Shown: in pieces, positions 54,183 through 63,324 of the stretch
Numbering within the stretch: position 1 is the stretch's first letter
Layout: each line of letters opens with the position of its first letter
NCBI RefSeq assembly: GCF_026626665.1
Contig: NZ_JAPNKE010000002.1
Span: 2,171,204-2,235,203 of the forward strand
DNA length: 64,000 nt
Source of the DNA: Nannocystis pusilla
GTDB taxonomy: Bacteria; Myxococcota_A; Polyangia; Nannocystales; Nannocystaceae
Direction: 5' to 3'
Translations under genes and position numbers: made by a program
The notes under the pieces: model-generated
What the model was told of the DNA's origin: nothing
The model's input: only the letters and a program-made list of their open reading frames with translations
Databases searched by the model: none

Positions 54183-55608
54183 TGGACGGGTCGCGGCCGT
54201 GGAGGGCGGCGACCTCGCGGATCTGGGCCAGCTTGGCGGCGAGGGGGGCCCAGTCGTCGCGCTCGGCGATCGGGGCCCACAGCGCCTCGACCTCGTCGAT
54301 GAGCAGGGAGCACGGGCCGGGGCCGCCGTAGTAGGCGTGGGTCAGGCGCTCGGGGGCGGCCGGGAGGTGCTCGGCCCAGGCGCGGCGCACTTCGGTGAAC
54401 TCGGGGTGCGCGTAGTGGGCGGCGGCCGGCCCGGCGAGGGCCCGCGCGGCGCTGGCCTCGCCGCCGTACCAGTCGAAGTAGAAGCGGTCGAGCTCGACGC
54501 GACGCGCGGCGAGGAAGGCGTAGCAGGCGTCCATGACGACGTCGTCGGCCGCGTCGCCGCGCGCGGCGAGGCCCAGGCGGTCGAGGAAGGCGCGCCGGAC
54601 GGCGGCGTGGAAGGTCGGCTCGAAGGCGCCGAGGCTGTCCTCGAGGACATCCCGCCCGGCGAGCGGGAGCAGCGTCTCGGCCAGGCGCCCGAGGTTCCAC
54701 AGCACCGCGCTGGGCTGGCGACCGAAGGCGTAGAAGCCGGTCTCGTCGAAGTAGGCGGCGGTGAAGCCGAGGTCGTAGGTGGGGAGGAAGCGCCAGGGGC
54801 CGTAGTCGAAGCTCTCGCCGGTGATGTTGAGGTTGTCGGTGTTGAGGACGGCGTGGACGAAGCCGGCGACGGTCCAGGCGGCGGCGGTGACGGCGGCCCG
54901 CTCGACGACGAGGCGCAGCAGCGCGGCGGTGGTGGCGGCCTTGTCGCCGCGGCGCGCGGCCGGGAAGTGGTGCTCCACGGCGTAGTCGACCAGGGCGCCG
55001 AGGCGGGCGACGTCGCGGTGGTAGGCGTGGCGCTGGAAGGTGCCGATCCGCAGGTTGGAGTGGCTGAGGCGCACGAGCACGCACGAGCGCGTGGGCGAGG
55101 GCTCGTCGCCGCGCCACAGCCGCTCGCCGGTCTCGAACACGCTGACGATCTTGCAGGTGTCGACGCCGCGGGCGGCGAGCAGCTCGGCGGCCAGGATCTC
55201 GCGCACGCCGCCCTTGAGGGTGAGGCGGCCGTCGCCGCCGCGGGCGTACGGGGTCGCGCCGCTGCCCTTGGTGCCGAGGTCGAGCAGTCGATCGTCGCCG
55301 GCGTCGCGCAGCTGGGCGAACAGGAAGCCGCGGCCGTCGCCGAGGGCGGGGTTGTAGCTGCCGAACTGATGGCCGTGGTAGCGCAGCGCGAGCGGCTCGG
55401 GCAGGTTGTCCGGGAGCGGCTCGAAGCGGGCGAAGTGAGCCTCCCACTCGGCGTCGGTCAGGGAGTCGAGGCCGATCCGCGCGGCCCAGCGATCGTCGCG
55501 GTGACGCAGGACGTGGACGGGGAACCGCGCAGGCTCGACGACGTCGGCGAAGCCGTCGCCGAGGGCGAGGTAGCGGGGATCCGGCCGATAGCGGGCGGAG
55601 GGCGGCAC
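54166..55608 (-). CDS. selO: SelO/YdiU-family protein AMPylase
   Basis: 480 residues, GTG start at 55608. Family signatures are complete: LRYHGHQFGSYNPALGDGRG (about 75-95), DLGTKGSGATPYARGGDGR, GGVREILAAELLAARGVDT, LVRLSHSNLRIGTFQ, VHAVLNTDNLNITGESFDYG, FLPTYDLGFTAAYFDETG, FGRQPSAVLWNLGRLAE. SelO is a pseudokinase-fold enzyme that transfers AMP to Ser/Thr/Tyr of redox proteins; the motifs for ATP binding in inverted orientation are present. Most bacterial homologues lack the C-terminal selenocysteine, and none is seen here (ends SINDMP). It stands alone, with the small lipoprotein convergent to it. Confidence 0.93.
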   Translation of the reverse strand: MPPSARYRPDPRYLALGDGFADVVEPARFPVHVLRHRDDRWAARIGLDSLTDAEWEAHFARFEPLPDNLPEPLALRYHGHQFGSYNPALGDGRGFLFAQLRDAGDDRLLDLGTKGSGATPYARGGDGRLTLKGGVREILAAELLAARGVDTCKIVSVFETGERLWRGDEPSPTRSCVLVRLSHSNLRIGTFQRHAYHRDVARLGALVDYAVEHHFPAARRGDKAATTAALLRLVVERAAVTAAAWTVAGFVHAVLNTDNLNITGESFDYGPWRFLPTYDLGFTAAYFDETGFYAFGRQPSAVLWNLGRLAETLLPLAGRDVLEDSLGAFEPTFHAAVRRAFLDRLGLAARGDAADDVVMDACYAFLAARRVELDRFYFDWYGGEASAARALAGPAAAHYAHPEFTEVRRAWAEHLPAAPERLTHAYYGGPGPCSLLIDEVEALWAPIAERDDWAPLAAKLAQIREVAALHGRDPSINDMP

Positions 55609-55698
55609 GGCGAGAGCTTGGCACGCAGGCCGCGGATGGGCCGGCGCCGCGGGTGTGAGGCGACGCGGCGCGCGCCGTTTTCGTGGTAGGGCTGGAGG

Positions 55699-56261
55699 AT
55701 GGGCTACGACCTGCAGATGGTGCGCACCCCCCGGCCGCCGACGAGAAGGAGCTGCCGAACTCGAGCGGGATCGCCGGGTACTACCGCTTCAACGTGTGGG
55801 GCATGCGGATGACCGTGGGCGCGCTCGAGTGGGCCGACGCGATCCACTACGGACCGGCGCCGGAGATCCCCGAGCTCGAGCTGGACGGGCTGGAGGAGGA
55901 CGGGGTGTTCGCGGCGATGGAGGCGCTCCGCGGCGAGGCGCCCGCCGACGCGCCGAACCCGTCGCAGGCCGAGCTGGCGGCGGCCCGCGCGTATCTGCAG
56001 GCGCACGAGGATGCGGTGTCGTCGTCGTCGCTGACCGACGGCCGCGTCGGGGCCTTCAAGTTCCAGAGCAACGACGGCTGGCTGGTGACGCCCGAGGAGT
56101 GCGCGGTGCTGGCCCGCAAGCTGCGCGAACACGCCGACCTGATCGCCCGCGATTACTTCCCCGACGCCGATGTCTCGCGGGAAGACGGGCACAAGTGGAT
56201 CGTCGGGTTCGCCCGCTACAACGAGATCGCGGCCGAGCACGGCGGCTATCGCGTGCGCTGA
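55699..56261 (+). CDS. Uncharacterised protein, one frameshift near the start
   Basis: ATG at 55699 gives MGYDLQMVRTP. One more C in a six-C run near 55731 joins this to PPAADEKELPNSSGIAGYYR, FNVWGMRMTVGALE and on. The rest is LQAHEDAVSSSSLTDGRVGA, FKFQSNDGWLVTPEECAVLA, KWIVGFARYNEIAAEHGGYR. The length after repair is about 188. Similar small proteins with the MGYDL...YFRFN(V/I)WGM pattern are common hypothetical proteins in actinobacteria and myxobacteria. No catalytic residues identified. Confidence 0.68.
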
Positions 56262-56272
56262 GGGCGGCGGCC

Positions 56273-56386
56273 ATGGCCGTTCAGACATGTTTTAAGTGCA
56301 ATGTCCGAGCGGGCATGGTCGAACGGGCAGGTTTTGGGGGCATGTCCCTCCGGTCATGTGAAGTATATGTCTCGAGGGACATTCAC
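56273..56386. repeat. Longest 14-bp-period array, convergent junction
   Basis: About nine units. Starts 56273, 56287, 56301, 56315 and 56329 are exactly 14 apart; then 56342 (13), 56356 (14), 56367 (11) and 56381 (14). The imperfect steps show slippage within the array. The final unit overlaps the stop of the cytochrome gene. Confidence 0.8.
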
Positions 56387-57522
56387 GGCAGCGGCGGGAG
56401 CTCGCCGGCGGCGACGGTGAGGGCGCCGACGACGACGGCCCGGTCCTCGCGCTCCTGGAACAGGGACTCGACGCGCTCGAAGCGGACCTCCCAGGCGACA
56501 GGGTGAACGCGATCGGCGGGGTCGAGCTGGAACCGCAGGACGCGCGGCGGCTCGCCGGGATGGGGGCGATCGTCGGAGCGCTCGACGCGGATCGGCGGAC
56601 CGCCGGACGACTCGAGCGCGTAGTGGCGGGCGAGGTAGGCGGTGGTCCAGGGGCGGGCTCCGGCGCCGTCTTCGGGGCGCACTGCGACTGCGAGGCGGCG
56701 GAACAGGTCGCCCGTGGGGACGGCGTGGCCGACGACTTCCGGGCGAGCCGCGACCCGCACCTCGATGCGGTCGGGGGCAGGGCGCGTGGCCTCCACGGTC
56801 AGCGCTTCGCGAAGGTAGAGGTCGTCGCGCGAGCCGATGAAGGCGTGGCTGCGGGCGCCGGCGCGGTCACGCATGTGACAGTCGTTGCAAGGAGTGGCGG
56901 CCTGCGGCGAGGCGGCGTGCTCGGCGAGGGTGCGCTGCATCGCTTCGGGGCGGGCACGCCGGCGGTCGTCGGGGAAGCCGAATTGGTGGCAGTTGGCGCA
57001 GGCGGCCGCGGTGGCGAAGCGAGGGTCGCGACGCAGCGGGTGCGGCGCGGCGACGTCGGGGCCCGGGGCGGCGAGCACGGCGTCGCCGACGACGTGGCAG
57101 CTGACGCAGCCGACCCCGATCTCGGCGGCCTGGCCGCTGGCCTCACGGCGTGGATCGGCCTCCGGGGCGTGACAGCCGCGGCAGAACGGCGCCGGCTCGT
57201 GGGCCAGGGCGCGCTGGAATTCACGCTCGGTGTAGGCGGTCTGGTGCTGCGAGCCGCGCCACTGGGCGGCCTCTGCCTGGTGGCAGGTTTCGCAGGCGTC
57301 GTTGTCGAGCCCGAGCCGGGCCCCGGCGGGGTGCGGGGCGGGGCCGGGCATGGTGGGGTCACGTGGCGCAAGGACCATGTTCGTTCGGACATGGTCGCCG
57401 AGACTGGTGCGGCCGGCGGGCGCGGCGGGGGGCGTGCCCGCGAGCGACCGGCGATAGGCGGCCGCGCCCGCGAGCGCGAGCAGCGAGAGCGCGAGGACGG
57501 CCAGAGAGCCCCGTCGAGTCAT
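56383..57522 (-). CDS. Multiheme c-type cytochrome (five CxxCH)
   Basis: 379 residues, ATG at 57522, N-terminal anchor LAVLALSLLALAGAAAY. Five heme motifs occur in order: NDACETCHQAE, APFCRGCHAPE, VGCVSCHVVG, AACANCHQFG and TPCNDCHMRD, with extra His residues as possible axial ligands (QHQTAYTE, AEHAASP, RSHAFIG). The pattern resembles the cytochrome c554/octaheme group. A beta-rich C-terminal ~130 residues (LTVEATRPAPDRIEVRV, AVPTGDLFRRLAVAV) follows. Probably a membrane-anchored electron carrier in the envelope. The codons for DHVRTNMVLAP (57377-57395) consist of a hairpin-family pair 14 bp apart. Confidence 0.87.
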   Translation of the reverse strand: MTRRGSLAVLALSLLALAGAAAYRRSLAGTPPAAPAGRTSLGDHVRTNMVLAPRDPTMPGPAPHPAGARLGLDNDACETCHQAEAAQWRGSQHQTAYTEREFQRALAHEPAPFCRGCHAPEADPRREASGQAAEIGVGCVSCHVVGDAVLAAPGPDVAAPHPLRRDPRFATAAACANCHQFGFPDDRRRARPEAMQRTLAEHAASPQAATPCNDCHMRDRAGARSHAFIGSRDDLYLREALTVEATRPAPDRIEVRVAARPEVVGHAVPTGDLFRRLAVAVRPEDGAGARPWTTAYLARHYALESSGGPPIRVERSDDRPHPGEPPRVLRFQLDPADRVHPVAWEVRFERVESLFQEREDRAVVVGALTVAAGELPPLP

Positions 57523-57643
57523 GCGGACTGCGAGCCAGCTTGGTCGAGGGGGGCGAAAAGGGCAATGCTGCCGAAGATGCGCGCGGACGGGCGCGAGGCG
57601 AACCGCTGCTTCGGCGGGGGGATGCAGGCCGGGTGAGCGCGGC

Positions 57644-58408
57644 TCAGGCGTCGGCGAGGCCGACCATCTCGAGCCAGCGGGCGGTGAGCATGCGGGCGTG
57701 GGCGTAGGGGTTGAGGCCGTAGCAGCCGAACGAGAAGCCGTCGTTGACCTCGACCAGGGCGGTGCTGCCGTCGGCGAGCACGCCGAAGTCGATGACGTAC
57801 GCGGCGGGCGCGTCGGTGTACGCTGCGACCGCGGCGCGGACGACCTCGGGATCGGGGAGCGCAGCGGATCGCCGTGGTAGTGGCCGACGCCGAGGATCTC
57901 GCCCGCGTGGACGAAGTAGCGCCATTCGGCCACGAAGTCGACCACGTCCGACAGCCACACCGGCGTGTCCGGCTCCTCGTGGGCCCAGCCGGCCGTACGC
58001 AGCAGGTCGCGGTAGACGGCGAGGACGTGGCCGGTGAACTCCTTGTGGCCGGTGACGGGCTTGATGAAGACGGGCGGGTCGAAGCGATCGTCGCGGCACA
58101 GGGCGTGCGCCTCGCGGATCGTGGCCGGTCGCACGCGCCGGCGCAGGAACGACGCGAGCGCCGGCGGGTAGTCGATGTTGATCGGGTCGGGGGCGCCGAG
58201 CTGGGCGAGGGCGGTGCGGACGGTGAGGATCCCGCCGATCACCGCGGTGTCGCGCTCGAGCGCGAGCCGGCCCTCGTAGAGGTCGGACCACACGAACGAC
58301 TCGGCCCACACGCCCATCTTGGTGAAGCCGTACCAGGCGTTGTAGACGTTCTTGTTGATGAACTCGCCGCTGGAAGGGTCGCGCTGGACGTAGATCTTGG
58401 CGAGCATG
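57644..58408 (-). CDS. ATP-grasp family protein (DUF4343-like), one frameshift
   Basis: About 254 residues. MLAKIYVQRDPSSGEFINKN opens it. The ATP-grasp core shows FDPPVFIKPVTGHKEFTGHVL, VWLSDVVDFVAEWRYFVHAG, ILGVGHYHGDPL. After repairing a one-base shift near 57865, AAYVIDFGVLADGSTALVEVNDGFSFG carries the magnesium-binding E-V-N motif. Proteins of this type ligate small molecules or peptides. It is divergent from the RNA-ligase gene at 58557 with a hairpin array between, so the two may share control. Confidence 0.75.
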   Translation of the reverse strand, partial: HARQDLRPARPFQRRVHQQERLQRLVRLHQDGRVGRVVRVVRPLRGPARARARHRGDRRDPHRPHRPRPARRPRPDQHRLPAGARVVPAPARATGHDPRGARPVPRRSLRPARLHQARHRPQGVHRPRPRRLPRPAAYGRLGPRGAGHAGVAVGRGRLRGRMALLRPRGRDPRRRPLPRRSAALPDPEVVRAAVAAYTDAPAAYVIDFGVLADGSTALVEVNDGFSFGCYGLNPYAHARMLTARWLEMVGLADA

Positions 58409-58449
58409 GCCGGGCGACGGTGCCACAAGTCGGCGCCGGCGGGTGAGGG

Positions 58450-58478
58450 AGACATGTCCGATGGGACATGTCGGAGCC
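58450..58478. repeat. Hairpin-family pair in the ATP-grasp/RNA-ligase divergent gap
   Basis: CATGTCC-GATG-GGACATG: a perfect 7-bp stem with a 4-nt loop (cores at 58454 and 58468). It is the cleanest example of the element and lies between two divergent promoters. Confidence 0.75.
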
Positions 58479-58556
58479 GCGGTCGGCAGCCCGCGTGGGA
58501 GCGCGCGCGCGTGCGGGCGGTGCTCGGGCAGGCGGCAGATCGGCTACCCTGGCGCG

Positions 58557-59493
58557 ATGCGTCACCGCTACTACGGCAAGATCGCGGGGCCCGGCGAGCC
58601 GCTCGGGCTGGTCCCCGGCGGGCCATGGGTCGCGCTCGAGAAGATCCACGGGGCGCAGATGCAGATCGCGGTCGCCGGCGAGCAGGTCCGCTTCGGCAAG
58701 CGCAAGGCGTGGCTCGCCGACGACGACCCGTTCTTCGGCTGGCAGCTGGTGCGGGCCGGGCTGAGCGAGACGGCGCAGGCGGCGGCCCGGCGCCTGGGCG
58801 CGCCGCTGGTGGTGTTCTACGGCGAGCTGTTCGGCGGCGGCTATCCGCACCCCGAGGTGGCGCCGGTGCCGGGGCTGCAGCCGGTGCAGACGGGGATCTG
58901 GTACGCGCCGGAGCTGCGCTGGGCGGCATTCGACGCGCTGGTGGCCGCCGGCGAGGACGACGAGGGCGAGCTGCTGGGGTGGAGCGAGCTGGCGGAGCTG
59001 GCCCGAGAGACAGGGATGCTGGTGCCGCCGGTGGTGCGCGTGGGGCCGCGGCCGCACGTGGAGGCGGCGCCGACGCGGGCGCCGACGCGCGTGCCGGGGC
59101 TGCTCGGGCTGCCGGCGCTGGCCGACAACTTCGCCGAGGGGCTGGTGGTCCGCCCCGACGCGCGCGCGACCGGGCACGCGGCCGACGTACAAGCGCAAGA
59201 TCGCCGAGTTCGACGAGCAGCGGTTCCAGGACAGCGAGGCGTGGGACCCGTCGCAGCGGCCCGACCGCGCGGCCCTGGTGGCCTGGGCGGAGCGGCTGAC
59301 GAACCCGGCCCGGGTGGCCAGCGCGGCGTCGAAGTGGGGCCGCCACGACCGTCAGGCGATCGTCGACGAGGTCGAGCTCGACGTGCTCATCGACCTGACG
59401 GCGGCGTTCCCCGCGGCCCTGCAGGCGCCCGACGAGGCCGACGAGGCGGCCATCCGCGCGGTGGTGCGGGCGGCGGCGGAGCGGCTGCTCTGA
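58557..59493 (+). CDS. RNA ligase family protein (Rnl2-like), one frameshift
   Basis: About 311 residues after repair. The nucleotidyl-transferase motif I is WVALEKIHGAQMQIAV (Lys at about residue 28). Motif III-type LVVFYGELFGGGYP, motif IV NFAEGLVVRP, and motif V KRKIAEF follow. A surplus base near 59175 splits motif IV from RPTYKRKIAEFDEQRF. The helical C-terminus (RVASAASKWGRHDRQAIVDE, LIDLTAAFPAAL) matches the Rnl2 C-terminal domain. Predicted to seal nicks or ends in RNA, possibly tRNA damaged by nucleases. Genomic context gives no dedicated nuclease. Confidence 0.78.
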
Positions 59494-59497
59494 GGGC

Positions 59498-59595
59498 CTG
59501 GTCGAGAGGACATGCCGAAGAGGGCATGTTCTATCGAGCATGCTTGAAAGGAAATGTCGAAGCGGACATGTCCTTTCGGGAATGTCGTGAGACGA
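59498..59595. repeat. 14-bp-period array at a convergent junction
   Basis: Seven steps of exactly 14: 59498, 59512, 59526, 59540, 59554, 59568, 59582. It lies between the RNA-ligase stop and the minus-strand SPFH/vault-like gene. Confidence 0.85.
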
Positions 59596-59644
59596 CGGAG
59601 GGCCCTGCGGAGCCCCGCGCGGGCGGGCGCGAGCGGTCCGCGGG

Positions 59645-60856
59645 TCAGCGGGGTTCGCGGCGCGGGGCGTCGAGGTGGACGTGGGCGCCGTCGCCGTCGC
59701 CGCGCAGCTCGATGACCTGGTCGGCGCGGTGCTGGGTGAGCAGCGCGGTGAGGTCGACGCCGAGCTTGTGGAGGTTGGCGAGGTGGCGGTTCTCCTCGTC
59801 GTGGCGGGCGCGCTCGTCGGCGAGGGCGCGCTCCTGGTCGAGGCGCCGCTGGGTCCGCTGGAAGTCGCTGCGGGCGCCGTCGGCCTCGAGCTCGGCGGCC
59901 CGCCGCGACTTCTGCAGGGCCAGCGCGTGGGCCTGCTCGGCGGCGCCGTCGGCCCGCTGCCGCTCGCCGCGGACGAGCTGGCGCTCGAGCTTGAAGTCCT
60001 CGAGCTCCTGGGCCTGCTGCTGCGTGGCGCGCTCGAGCTGCAGGCGGGTGCGCGACTCGATCGCCTGATCGAGCATCTGCTGCAGCGAGGGCGGGGCGTC
60101 GAAGCCGCGGTAGACGACCTTGCCGATCCGGTAGCCGCACTGGGCGGCGCGCGCGGTCAGCTGGCGATAGGTGGCGAGGTCGCCGAGCTGGTCGGTGTGG
60201 AGCTTGAAGGAGGCGAGGTCGTTGCGGCCGAGGAAGTCGACGACGTCGCTGGTGGCGGCGTTGACGAAGTCGCCGATCGGGTCGTGGGTGGTGGCCAGCA
60301 TGAGCTCGATGTCGACGAGCTCGAAGAAGATCATGAGCCGCACGGTGATGACGGCGTCGTCGGCGGTCCGCACGTCCTCGACGTCGTGGTACATCTGGTC
60401 GGGCATCAGCCACAGCTTCTGGAACACCAGGGCGTTCGGCACCTTGCGGTAACCGGCGCCGGTGGAGCCGTGCCACGAGAAGGTGTGCAGCCATTCGCCG
60501 GGCTGGGCGACGAACACCGCCGGGCCCTGCAGGACGCGCCGCGTGACCTCGCCGCTGTCGGTGCGCGCGTAGATGACGACGGCCTCCTTGGCGGCCAGCT
60601 GCAGGCCCTCCTCGCGGGTGACGGAGAGGTGCTTGCGCGGATCGAGCCAGACGTGGGCGGGGCCGACGAGGTGCTCCTGCCGGCCGTCACGGTAGCGCAC
60701 GACCAAAAACTCGCCGGGGTGGGCGACGAAGTGGTCCATGCGCCGGAAGGTGCGGCCGAAGGTGGAGACGCGCCTGGGCCCGACGAGCTCCTCCATCGTG
60801 CCGTCCTTGTGGATCATCAGGACGTGCTCGCCGTCTTCGATGGTGTACGAGAACAT
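59645..60856 (-). CDS. SPFH/major-vault-like repeat protein with C-terminal coiled coil
   Basis: 403 residues. ATG at 60856 is chosen because AGGAG lies eight bases upstream; an in-frame extension to 61216 is possible. The N-terminal ~150 residues are beta repeats: HVLMIHKDGTMEELVGPRRV, GEFLVVRYRDGRQEHLVGPA, EGLQLAAKEAVVIYARTD, VLQGPAVFVAQPGEWLH. These resemble vault-type modules. Residues about 165-290 resemble an SPFH (band 7) fold (ITVRLMIFFELVDIELML, DPIGDFVNAATSDVVDFLG, YRIGKVVYRGF). The end is a long coiled coil (LERATQQQAQELEDFKLERQ). No membrane segment is present, so a soluble scaffold or vault-like shell is plausible. Confidence 0.68.
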   Translation of the reverse strand: MFSYTIEDGEHVLMIHKDGTMEELVGPRRVSTFGRTFRRMDHFVAHPGEFLVVRYRDGRQEHLVGPAHVWLDPRKHLSVTREEGLQLAAKEAVVIYARTDSGEVTRRVLQGPAVFVAQPGEWLHTFSWHGSTGAGYRKVPNALVFQKLWLMPDQMYHDVEDVRTADDAVITVRLMIFFELVDIELMLATTHDPIGDFVNAATSDVVDFLGRNDLASFKLHTDQLGDLATYRQLTARAAQCGYRIGKVVYRGFDAPPSLQQMLDQAIESRTRLQLERATQQQAQELEDFKLERQLVRGERQRADGAAEQAHALALQKSRRAAELEADGARSDFQRTQRRLDQERALADERARHDEENRHLANLHKLGVDLTALLTQHRADQVIELRGDGDGAHVHLDAPRREPR

Positions 60857-61372
60857 GCCGGGTCTCCTGGTCGGACGGGTGTGATCGCGGCCGTCGTCGG
60901 CGGGCCGCGCGGGGCGGACGAGCCGGGCGTCCGTCAGGCGCTGGTGCAGCGGCTCGGCGGCCGGGGCGTCGTCGGCGAGGCTCTGGGACGGCAGGACGGA
61001 CTGCGCGGCGCTGCTCATGCGCATGCGCAAAGCGGCCACGTTCGGGGGCGGGGCGGCGGCCTCCTGCAGCGCTCCGGCCTGCTTGTTGTAGACGTAGCGC
61101 TTGGGCTCGTTGTCCACGGCGCGGTCGACGATAGCATCGATGCTCGCGCGGCTGACGGCCGAAATCGCGCGATTCGCCGCCAACGCATCCCACGCGAGTC
61201 GGCAGGTCGGGTGCACGCGCGCGCGGCTGCGGGACTGCGCGAGGTCGGCAGGCGAAAGCTGTGGACGCGACGGCGGGCGCGGGCCAGGCTCGCGTGCACT
61301 CCGTCGTCGATGACCGCCGCAGCCCAGGTGTCACGCATCGCAGCCCCGTTCTCGTCGACCTGGCGCGGGTTG
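60857..61372. other. Gap between divergent genes; possible N-terminal extension on minus strand
   Basis: 516 bp. A minus-strand frame (60857-61216) is open and in phase with the SPFH/vault-like gene. It reads MHPTCRLAWDALAANRAISA and a disordered Pro/Ala stretch. It may be a longer N-terminus or chance. No separate gene is supported. Confidence 0.35.
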
Positions 61373-62911
61373 ATGCGGAGCGCCGGGGTGGTCGCGCTCG
61401 CGGGCTGCTTCTACAACCCGTCGGGGTCGGTGCAGACGAGCGAGGTGTCGACGACGGCGAGCACGACGACGGGGACGTCGCTGTCCGGCGAGGTGACGAG
61501 CGTCGAGCCGACGAGCACGGCGACGACGAATACGACGACGACGAGCAGCGAGCCGACGAGTACGGCGACGACCACCTCCACGAGCGATACGACGAGCACG
61601 ACCGAAGGGCCCGGTCATCGGCCGGAGATGTGCGATCCGCGTCATCCGGGCGACCCGGCGTGCGGGGAGCTGTACTGCGTGGCGTTTGATACGTGCAATT
61701 GGTGCACCGCGTTCACGGGGGACACCACGTGCAGCGACGTCGACGCGGCGACGCCGGTGTGCGATCCGGAGTCGGGCAAGTGCGTGGAATGTACCGCGGA
61801 GGACGCGTCGGCCTGCGCGGGCGAGACGCCCGTGTGCGACCCGGAGAGCCGGAAGTGCGTGGGCTGCAGCGAGCATTCGCAGTGCCCGAACACGGCGTGC
61901 GACATCGAGACCGGGGCGTGCTTCCCCGACGAGCCGGGCGCGATCGTGTTCGTCGAGAACAAGCCGGGCGGCTGCGGGGTGGCGCCCGCGGGCACGGAGG
62001 ACGATCCGTTCTGCAGCCTCGCCGAGGCGGCAGAAGCGCTGCAAGAGAGCCAGCCGACGACGATCAAGGTGAAGCCCGGGATGCCGCAGATGACGCCGCT
62101 GGCGCTGCCGATCGGCGACTACGTGGTGGCGGTGCGGGCCGCGGACGAGCAGGTGCCCGAGCTCGAGGGCAGCGCGAACGCGGGGCCGATGATCGACGTG
62201 AACAGCGAGAATCGCGTGTACCTGTGGCGGCTGTGGATCCACCGCTCGGGCGGCGATTCGCTGATCCGCTGCGCGCCGCAATTGCCGGGGCTGCCGGGCA
62301 CGCTGCACGTGCACGATGTCCGGCTGTACGGCGACGGGAGCGCGGCGACGGGGTTGCAGACCGACGATTGCGCGGTCCGGCTGGCGCGGTCGCGGGTGTG
62401 GCAGTGCAGCGGCGGCGGGATCGAGGCGACGGGCGGGTCGCTGCGGATCGAGAGCAGCTCGCTCGTGGCCAACGGGTCCCCTGCGTCGGCGTTCGGGGCG
62501 CTGAGCCTCGCCTCCCCGGAGGAGGTGGTGATCCGCTATTCGTCGTTCGTCGATCACCCGGCGACGACGACGTCGTCGACGTTCCATTGCGGAGGGCCGG
62601 CGCCGTCCGGAGGTGTTCGGCTGCGCAATTCGCTGGTCCTGAACCTGGAGCCGCTGGAGTCGCTCGACTGCCTCGGCTGGATCGAGGCGACGAACAGTTC
62701 GGTGGTGGAGGCGTCGTCCGGCAACGAGCTGGCGATCCACAAGGACGCAGCGCTGGGCCCGCTGGAGGACGCCGTCTATCCGCCCAAGGTCGACGGCGAT
62801 CTGGCCGGCGTGGCGATGTGGGGCGAGGGCGACCCGCAGCTCGATGTCGACCTGACGCCCATCCCGGTCGAAGCGCCGAGCTACGCGGGCTGCGACCAGC
62901 CGCAGCCCTGA
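61373..62911 (+). CDS. Parallel beta-helix lipoprotein with Cys-rich neck
   Basis: 512 residues. MRSAGVVALAGCFYNP is a short lipoprotein signal from ATG 61373. A Thr/Ser spacer (about 17-78) is followed by a Cys-rich neck with repeats such as TPVCDPESGKCVECT and TPVCDPESRKCVGCS. From about 190 the sequence reads as right-handed beta-helix rungs: FVENKPGGCGVAPAGTEDDP, TLHVHDVRLYGDG, VRLARSRVWQCSGGGIEATG, SLRIESSSLVANGS, GVRLRNSLVLNLEPLESLDC. Similar myxobacterial proteins carry pectin-lyase-like folds. Whether it is an enzyme or adhesin is unknown. It closes with ACDQPQP-type tail and stop at 62911. Confidence 0.76.
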   Translation: MRSAGVVALAGCFYNPSGSVQTSEVSTTASTTTGTSLSGEVTSVEPTSTATTNTTTTSSEPTSTATTTSTSDTTSTTEGPGHRPEMCDPRHPGDPACGELYCVAFDTCNWCTAFTGDTTCSDVDAATPVCDPESGKCVECTAEDASACAGETPVCDPESRKCVGCSEHSQCPNTACDIETGACFPDEPGAIVFVENKPGGCGVAPAGTEDDPFCSLAEAAEALQESQPTTIKVKPGMPQMTPLALPIGDYVVAVRAADEQVPELEGSANAGPMIDVNSENRVYLWRLWIHRSGGDSLIRCAPQLPGLPGTLHVHDVRLYGDGSAATGLQTDDCAVRLARSRVWQCSGGGIEATGGSLRIESSSLVANGSPASAFGALSLASPEEVVIRYSSFVDHPATTTSSTFHCGGPAPSGGVRLRNSLVLNLEPLESLDCLGWIEATNSSVVEASSGNELAIHKDAALGPLEDAVYPPKVDGDLAGVAMWGEGDPQLDVDLTPIPVEAPSYAGCDQPQP

Positions 62912-62938
62912 AGCGAGCGCGCCAGTGTCGGCGGCGGG

Positions 62939-63025
62939 CCGATCAATTGCGGCGAGGCGCGTGACCCGGGTCATCCGCGGTCCGTGACGGATTTTCGAAG
63001 CGTGGGAACGGCCGCAATTGATCGG
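62939..63025. repeat. 14-bp inverted repeat with 59-bp spacer
   Basis: CCGATCAATTGCGG at 62939-62952 and its exact complement at 63012-63025 lie 28 bp after the beta-helix gene stop. They could form a cruciform or a large transcript stem, or mark ends of a tiny mobile unit. Confidence 0.55.
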
Positions 63026-63294
63026 GGCGCGACGATCACCTGTCTTGCGAACCCTCTCGGCCGGAGCGAGCCGTGGAGCATCGTGCGAGCGCGTCTGCTT
63101 CGTCGGCCTGTGTATCGATATCGACGGCCGTGACGCGGCGCCGAACCAACGCCCCGGGAAAAATGCGGGAATTGACCGGGAGCGATGAACCTCGAAGGTT
63201 TTGAACATTGCGAACGCGGATCCGCCGGTGGTCGGCGGTTGGGTCGTTGGAGCGAGCGTTGCCCGACACTCGCACGTCCCACGTGTGGCGCGGT

Positions 63295-63324
63295 CCAGGA
63301 CCGTCTTGCCCGAGACGGTCCTGG
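63295..63324. terminator. 12-bp perfect hairpin in a gene-free region
   Basis: CCAGGACCGTCT and AGACGGTCCTGG around a six-base loop (TGCCCG). It lies in the 723-bp gap 62912-63634, which shows no convincing gene on either strand. It may be a terminator or a structured leader for the downstream gene. Confidence 0.5.
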
